Position numbers and translations under genes: made by a program
Notes under the pieces: generated by a model
The model's database searches: none
What the model saw: the letters and a program-made list of their open reading frames with translations, nothing else
What the model was told of the DNA's origin: nothing
Source of the DNA: Euwallacea fornicatus
Taxonomy: Eukaryota > Arthropoda > Insecta > Coleoptera > Curculionidae
Length of the DNA: 64,000 bases
Reading direction: 5' to 3'
Assembly (NCBI RefSeq): GCF_040115645.1
Contig: NC_089553.1
Coordinates: forward strand, 1,736,001-1,800,000
Shown: positions 57,915 through 64,000 of the stretch, piece after piece
How the letters are laid out: each line of letters begins with the position of its first letter
Position numbering within the stretch: the stretch's first letter is position 1

Positions 57915-60532
57915 ATAGAAAGTGCCGAGCTATTAAAATGTCATTGCAATGTCGTTAAAGAATTAATTTTGTGAATAATTTCTAGTGTTTCGGAAATGGA
58001 ATTCGTGCCAAATTAATTAAGACCGTTTTGTAGAATGGGGGATTTGCATTCTTTAGAAATCGCAACTAATTAAAGGTCAGCGTAAAAATAGGAAATAAAG
58101 GCCTTCAAGATGGTAAAGAATAAATAGTTAAGTAGGTAATTAAGAACTACAGAATTTATGTTAAAAAAGGAATTGGTGTGACTTTTAAGTTTCGAAATAC
58201 CTCATAAAAAGGGAATTATTCTTTAATGTTATGACAGTTGTGACCGCTTTCTTGTTACTTGTCATGCTTTAACTTTATACATTTAAAAACAATGAACTTA
58301 AAAACCTCAGTGGCGTTAGCTCAAAGCTTAAAGAGATTTTTTTTTTACAATTTATTGAGTTATAAAAACAATATATTAATAATTATATAATCATAAAAAT
58401 ACACTTGGAGAAGTCAGTGTCACATCAGGAGAATTTTAAGGAAGTCATGACCTCATAAATTCCTATCCTAATTTTGGCAACTAAAGTGAAGGTTTCCATA
58501 ATCAAAACCAGTGGCCAAACGGATTTCATTTCGCAACTAATTCATAAGAAAAGTAGGTACCTTCATTTCATAATTCAGTTACCAAATCAAGGATTGAAGT
58601 ACTCTACCTCGTATGCCGCAAAATACAAATATATCACAAAAATAAATTAATTAATTTGAGGGAAGTAGAAAAACACGTTGAAATTTTATTGGTCGTTAAA
58701 AAAATGTAAAAACTATTTATAAAAAAAACTAAATTCAATTATCACTATCTTGACATACATAAATTCGTACTAATGGTACTTACAAACACGTTGATCTTGT
58801 TTCAATTTAGGGATTGAGTTCTATAATTAAAATCATCCGGTAAAGTTGCTAAGCAATAACGCTACAGTATCACGTGCTGCAAAGTTCAATTTGCACAAGT
58901 TAAACAGATTTACCCGGGTAGCATGAAATAAATTATTTTACAGCACGGTGTTTTATTGAACTTACAGAAGTCAATAAAGTTAAGACGCGTGCGCTACTAA
59001 GAAAAATATTTTACGTAATACTTGGGAAAGCGTTTTTACCGCACTCGATTTCTATCCGAATGACCTAATCAGCATGCGCTAAAGTGTCACTCTCCACACT
59101 TGTTAGGTTTTGTTATGAACGAAAATTCCACGATATTCCCGATATTATCAAGGAAAATCGAATTTTAAAAGTGCGATTTTTACCTGTTTCCTGCCAGACA
59201 CAATCCTGTACGAACCCCCATTACGCTTCTATTTAGTTAATCTTCAGCTCCGCACGAAGTTTTCTAATTTTTTTTAACATTTTCTGTCGAAATTTGATAG
59301 TTTTCACGAACAAAACCAGAGGAAACGCGGAGACGCCATTAAAACTGACAACCGAGGCGCTATTGTTTTGTTTCCAAAGCTTTCTTAACCCAAAGCGCCG
59401 TTCCCATATGACGTATTATTGCAAAATGACGTATCGATATGTTTGTACTGAATTGAAATTAATTATTATAAATGTTTACACGATTTTGTACAATTCATAA
59501 TGAAGAAAAATCAAAACTGACCTATTACAAACTTTGTCGTATCAAGTGTAGTAGGTAAATTAGACCACATCGAGCGATTAGAAAATAAAATTAATGGTAG
59601 AACAATTTGAAGGACAGAAAATACACTACGTAGCATAGTAATAAACACAAAAACACAAAATGAAAATTCATATGCCTTTGACGTTCTGTAGCAAAGAAAC
59701 GATAAGAGATATAGAGGTATATATGTAGAGAATGCCCATACTTGAAAAAAAGGTCAAATTTTGCTAGATAGGAACATGAGAAAATGAAAATGGGAGATTT
59801 TGCCATTTTTTTGTACGCAAAGCTCTTTCTGGAGCTCTACATATAATTTAAAGATGAAAACATACCCGTGTAGATATATGGGGAAATATAAATTATTATA
59901 GGCAATCAAAAATCAAAACCTGAAACTATCTCTTAATAAGCATCTCATTTTTAGATAAGTTAGTTCAGGTTAGTCTGTACGAATTATCCGAAAAACTTCT
60001 TGTATAAAATCAGTAATTACACTTGTGAAACTAATAGAATTATGAGTTATAATTTTACATTAAAACTAATAGAGAGGCCGAATAATCGTATAATTTAAGG
60101 CTCATATATTTAAACACATACGTTGTGGTTGTTAATTATTGGAATAGGCCTCAGATTTAGTAGGCACTTAGCAAAAGCTTTACAATTCTATTTGAACTAC
60201 ACAATTCATATGTGAACATTAAACGATCGTTCTTGCAGTTAAACTTCGAGAAAAAGCGGCTTTAAGACGTAAAAAGTGATAAATCATACAGAACATATCC
60301 CTGAAACAACCAGCCAATCACATGAAAGGGCTCACGCTTAATTTTTTTAAAATCGAATTCTAACTTAAATAATTTAATTATTCAATGGTAAACTTGAAAA
60401 CTGATCAAAGTGTCCCCATGTTACGGGAAACAAAAAGCTATTTTGTCCAAACGAACATAGCGTGAAAACAAACCTTTTTCGGTTTCGTTATAAACGATAA
60501 AAAGCCCGAAAATGTATCATAAATGAAATCCC
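57915..60532. other. Noncoding between the two cuticular genes
   Basis: AT-rich DNA, no supported frame, RNA gene or transposon recognised. Confidence 0.55.
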
Positions 60533-60538
60533 TTTATT
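60533..60538 (-). terminator. Poly(A) signal of the RR-like cuticular locus
   Basis: AATAAA on the minus strand, about 30 bp after the stop codon at 60569. Confidence 0.55.
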
Positions 60539-60568
60539 TATCAAACAATAAATAAAAAAAACAACGAT

Positions 60569-60996
60569 TTAATAATTATGACTCTGAGCGGCATGCCACG
60601 CCCTAAAGAACTCCTCCCTGGATTCTTTCACCTCTGAGGTATAATCCATGGCCACGGGTGCCGTATGCTCAACAGGAAAAGAAGATACAATTCGGAACCC
60701 TTCTTGCCCTAAAGTGTACTTGTAGGTGGTTGTTACTCCATGTTTATTAGGAATTGTGTATTCTTCTACAACTCTGCCATCAGAGAATCTTTGTTCGACC
60801 TTTGACGAGTCTTTCAGATGGATGATATACTTGTAGTCCAGTAATGTGCTTTAGGTGACAGAGACGTGATCGCTGTTGGAATGAGAGAGACCAAGGGCAA
60901 TTGAGACCAGCGAGGCGAGAATTTAATATATAGAGAAATTTTTTGAACGTATCTAGAAGATATGGTGCTAAAAGTACTTACTACCAATGAGTTCAT
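60569..60996 (-). pseudogene. RR-like cuticular protein gene, probably inactivated
   Basis: From 60838 to 60569 a frame of 89 residues reads DYKYIIHLKDSSKVEQRF, SDGRVVEEYTIPNKHGV, TTTYKYTLGQEGF and so on. This fits a divergent Rebers-Riddiford (chitin-binding) pattern of spaced Tyr, Glu, Gly and Tyr. Exon 1 is 60996-60982 (MNSLV, then GTAAGT). The same frame upstream gives ILASLVSIALGLSHSNS, which completes a convincing signal peptide. Two defects are seen: the base pair before that segment (60924-60923) is AA rather than AG, and TAA at 60853-60851 interrupts the frame between signal and domain. Use of the alternative acceptor at 60849 would break phase with exon 1. A functional transcript with another exon structure is possible but not visible. 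Confidence 0.65.
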
Positions 60997-61673
60997 TTTG
61001 CTATTATTGGCGTTCCAAAAGACAGTTCAAGACTGATTTTGTTAATTGAAAGGAAAGCTTTTGCATTTATGGAAAGTTTTAAACTGGTCCTTAATTGCGG
61101 TGTAAATATCCATGTTTTTCAAGATTTCTTAAAATATTTAGTGTGTAATTGGGCTAAGACGGCAATAAAAAGTGGTCTTATGCAAATTATGGAAACTGAA
61201 GCGTATTTCAAACTCTAATCCAGGCAGTAGCAGAATAATAAAGTCATTAAGCAAGAAGCCCGCCCTCCTCATGTATGAATCCCCCAAGTTGATAATCTGG
61301 AGCGTTTTAATTAAAATAGACATGCATACACTCGGAAACTGGATAAAAGGCCGCAAAATCTTCTGAATTCTGGGCGACGCGAGCGCTATCTCGTCGTGCC
61401 ATTTCTTGGCGGCACTTGCTCCAGGCAAATATTATTCCAGATGACATTTTGACTCTTCCCAAATCCGCGAAAACAAAAAGATTTGTATCGATATTACCCG
61501 GATTACTACCGTGATTTATACTTAAAGCTGTGATTTCCCACACGACGTCGGTTATAAAACGCTGAGAAATATGCAGAAGCGTTAATGATATCAGGCTCAC
61601 TAGCGAAAATAACTTTGAGGCCTACAGCATGTCATGAGAGACACTCGTAATGTGTGGAATATACAGGTATCCC
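60997..61673. other. Noncoding, no gene recognised
   Basis: Short frames overlap on both strands. The first ~100 bp would hold the promoter of the cuticular locus. Confidence 0.5.
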
Positions 61674-62360
61674 CAATTCAAGTCGAAACGTGACATTGTG
61701 CAAGTGGGAGAAAGACCGCATAAGTTTTAACATGCCTTCGACAAAGACCAATAACGAAGTGGATGGAGTCAGTTCAGCCGGGGATTCCAGTTCAATGTTT
61801 AGATTAGTATCGATTTCACTGTCTTCGCGGTGAATGATTTTTTTTATATTCTGGTATAAAAAAAAATATATTTTTGCTCTGGCAAAAAGCAGCAATGTAA
61901 ATAAATTAAAAAAAAAAAGCACAATGACTCTGCACGTTAAAATAGAGATTCTCTATATGCTTTGCCTGCACTTGTCAATGTATTTATTTTTTGATATCGT
62001 TTTAATTAACAAGCGAATTGTTCCGTTCCGTTTACCAATTGACCTTAAGTCTTCTCAGCTCAATCTTTGACGCGCCAAAAGATCATAAACAATTATCAGC
62101 GAATTAAGATGATCATATTCAACTATGACGCATCTAAGTTATGCTGTAATAGGATAATGTAGAATAATTTCTAAATAAGTTTAAATTCGGAATTTATTTA
62201 ATTCATTATTATATCAGCAAAAGTTTTGAACCGGTGAGAGATCTGGACTGACTCCGCCTACTTCACCCGTTAGCCCGTCAAGGCACTCCATTGATTGTTG
62301 CGGAGGCACATTACAATTTGTGTGGCCCTGCTCCCATCCGCATAATTCCAACTATTTTGG
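61674..62360 (+). mobile_element. Copy D of the inverted-repeat family (single-unit subfamily)
   Basis: The left arm is AATTCAAGTCG, TTGTGCAAGTGGGAGAAAGACC, GCATAAGTTTTAACATGCC, AAGTGGATGGAGTCAG. One GATTAGTATCGATTTCACTG unit follows. The inner segment ACGCATCTAAGTTATGCT is shared with copy C. GGTGAGAGATCTGGACTGAC and GACTCCGCCTAC then lead to a diverged right arm that ends near 62360. Confidence 0.7.
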
Positions 62361-63089
62361 TCATGTTTAGGCATGTACACTCCTCGTTTTGCCTTCGTTA
62401 TCTTTCTCAATCCCCTAAAATTTCTTGGTCTAGTTTAATCAGATTTTGAACGTACTTTCACCCGGTTTTCATTTTTCTTTTAGTCCTGATTGGTGGTTTT
62501 CATTTTACTTTTGTTTAAGCAAGTCTCCTTACAGCTTGGTTCAAATGAATTTATTCTCTCTTATGTAGTTTGGCTATTTTGCACTGACTCCCTTTCTCAA
62601 ATCATAGTAATTTCCATATGGCAATTTTCCCGCTATTTAAGATTAAATATTTTCGAGTTATGTATTTACATTAATAAACCGTGATTATAGCATTTAATAG
62701 CATGTAATCATGGTAACTGCGATTCAGTGGCTTCATAGATTAAATGATAAAATGACTAGTCATAAATGCAAATAATTTGAATACAGCTGAACCAAATATC
62801 AACATATACACAGATATTTTTAGAATCAGAAAAAAATTATATTAACTTGTCGAAAAAATATGCAATGACTGACAGATTCGTTCGCAGTTGAATACAAATG
62901 GACTTATTTGATTATTTACTTAACGAAAAACTTGCAGGAAATTAAATAAACTTGTTTTTTTATCATTTTATTTATCTTAGAACAAAATAATAATAAAAAA
63001 ATGAATTGGACCTTTAGCCGAATTTATTAAATATAAAAAAAATCTCGAGTATAAACAATTATATGACTCCTGCCTTTCAAAAGTCCTTT
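62361..63089. other. Noncoding, no gene recognised
   Basis: AT-rich, no supported feature. The right part may be the 3' end of the following Tc1. Confidence 0.5.
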
Positions 63090-64000
63090 ACTGTTCGGTA
63101 CGCCCTTTTTGACTTCCAAAAGTGCGTGGATCCTTCTGGGTATACTTCTCACTAGATTTCTACATTGACTTGCATCAATGAGGTTTCCATGCAAATTGAG
63201 TTTTTCCCAAAGTGGTTTGAAATTTGAAGCGTCCCCTGCAGAATTGGCTAAATATTTTTTTAGTATTCTTCACAAGTGCTCTGTTGGATTAAGGTCAGGA
63301 GACTGTGAGGGGACGTTCTATGACACTCAAGCCGCGATGAACTAGCAACTATTTAGTGAGTCTGGCAGTATATTTGAGGTCATTGTCGTGCTGAAAAAGG
63401 ACCTTGTCGTTGGATTCGTTCAAGTTTTCTAGGAATCTCAGCAAACTGCGCCCGAGGATGTTAAAATAACCCGTAGCAGTCATCCACCCTAAAATTCTAC
63501 GAAGCACTTCAATACGACTTGATGTCATGCAGCCCCAAATCATTATGCTCCCACCACCAAATTTCCCATTTGGAAGAACTGTTGGAGTACTTAAGGATTC
63601 TTTCTTTCCCTTGCAAACCCAAACTTTTTCGTCTGATGCTAATCTATCAATTTTGGATTCGTCGGGCCAAATCATATTATCCCACATTTGTTCTCTTTCG
63701 TGTTTATATTTTCTTGCAAAATTTAAAGGAAGAAACTTGAGACGTTTGGTCAACAATGGTTTCTTCACTTTTCGTGCCGGTTCGAAACCGGCCTGACGCA
63801 AACTCCTCCGTATTGTTTCAACACTGACATCCATGTTATCAACATCGCGCAGCTTACGTTGAATTTGGACAGCATTATCAACCTTTCCTGATCGAATTCA
63901 GCGAATGACAACGTTTTTTAACCCCGGAATTTCTTTTTAGGACCACCCCTGTTTCTTTTAATGCCACAATCGGAAATTCGGGAAGATTTTCCTAATTTCG
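63090..64000 (-). pseudogene. Tc1-like transposase, broken, runs off the window
   Basis: The longest intact piece (63834-63349) reads VSVETIRRSLRQAGFEPARKV, PLLTKRLKFLPLNFARKY, MIWPDESKIDRL (first Asp), FGGGSIMIWGCM and VLFQHDND (second Asp, in a DNDPKH-type motif). A stop follows TARLTK. Remnants of the Glu region and C-terminus (SNRALVKNTKK) lie down to about 63090 with further stops. The N-terminal helix-turn-helix region lies between 63840 and the window edge in another frame. Family length is about 340 residues. Element ends were not found; the right end is outside the window. Confidence 0.8.

Noticed and set aside
60814..60996. 60-codon frame starting MNSLVV as the real product of the second cuticular locus
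   Set aside because: It reads through the GTAAGT donor and is out of frame with the RR-like domain.
1..64000. tRNA, rRNA or CRISPR features
   Set aside because: No cloverleaf with a GTTCGA-type arm and acceptor stem, no rRNA blocks and no spacer-repeat array were seen. The tandem arrays have diverged units without unique spacers.

Overview
The window looks like AT-rich genomic DNA from an insect, perhaps a beetle, though the order is not proven. It carries an LRR-Ig membrane receptor of the Kekkon type, a secreted cuticular protein with short introns, and a large population of IS630-Tc1-mariner (ITm) transposons. No bacterial operon, CRISPR array, rRNA or convincing tRNA was seen.

Positions 1-51,700 are a gene desert filled by DNA transposons and their relics. 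I count five Tc1-type (DD34E) copies or remnants, one of them internally deleted, and three mariners (DD34D type). There are also five elements or fragments of a DD41D (visitor/rosa-like) family, one foldback MITE, and a dispersed family with terminal inverted repeats and internal tandem repeats (five copies, A-E). Many ends were found directly as inverted repeats, several with TA on both sides. Two nests are clear. A Tc1 (4728-6144) lies inside a DD41D element (4082-7410). Another Tc1 (45671-47266) lies inside the seventh codon of a mariner (44663-47468). A third mariner (35967-37240) interrupts a ~230-bp tandem array, with a clean TA duplication. All transposase frames seen are broken.

Positions 51,700-62,400 hold the host genes. 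A kekkon-like gene on the plus strand (51810-54522, two coding exons, 774 aa) is preceded by a splice acceptor and a 10-codon upstream ORF, so its first exon lies upstream. On the minus strand is a three-exon cuticular-type secreted protein (57210-57833, 160 aa) with a GC-AG intron. About 3 kb further on is an RR-like cuticular gene (60569-60996) that appears to be a pseudogene, with a lost splice acceptor and an in-frame stop. The window ends inside another broken Tc1 element.

Kekkon proteins act at the cell surface and cuticular proteins in the extracellular matrix. Nothing in the sequence links the two functionally; they are simply neighbours. The most unusual material is in the repeats: the inverted-repeat elements with internal tandem units, the two inverted Tc1 copies with an identical core but diverged ends, and the two nests. 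All comparisons were made by eye, so identity statements and repeat ends are approximate unless exact bases are given.
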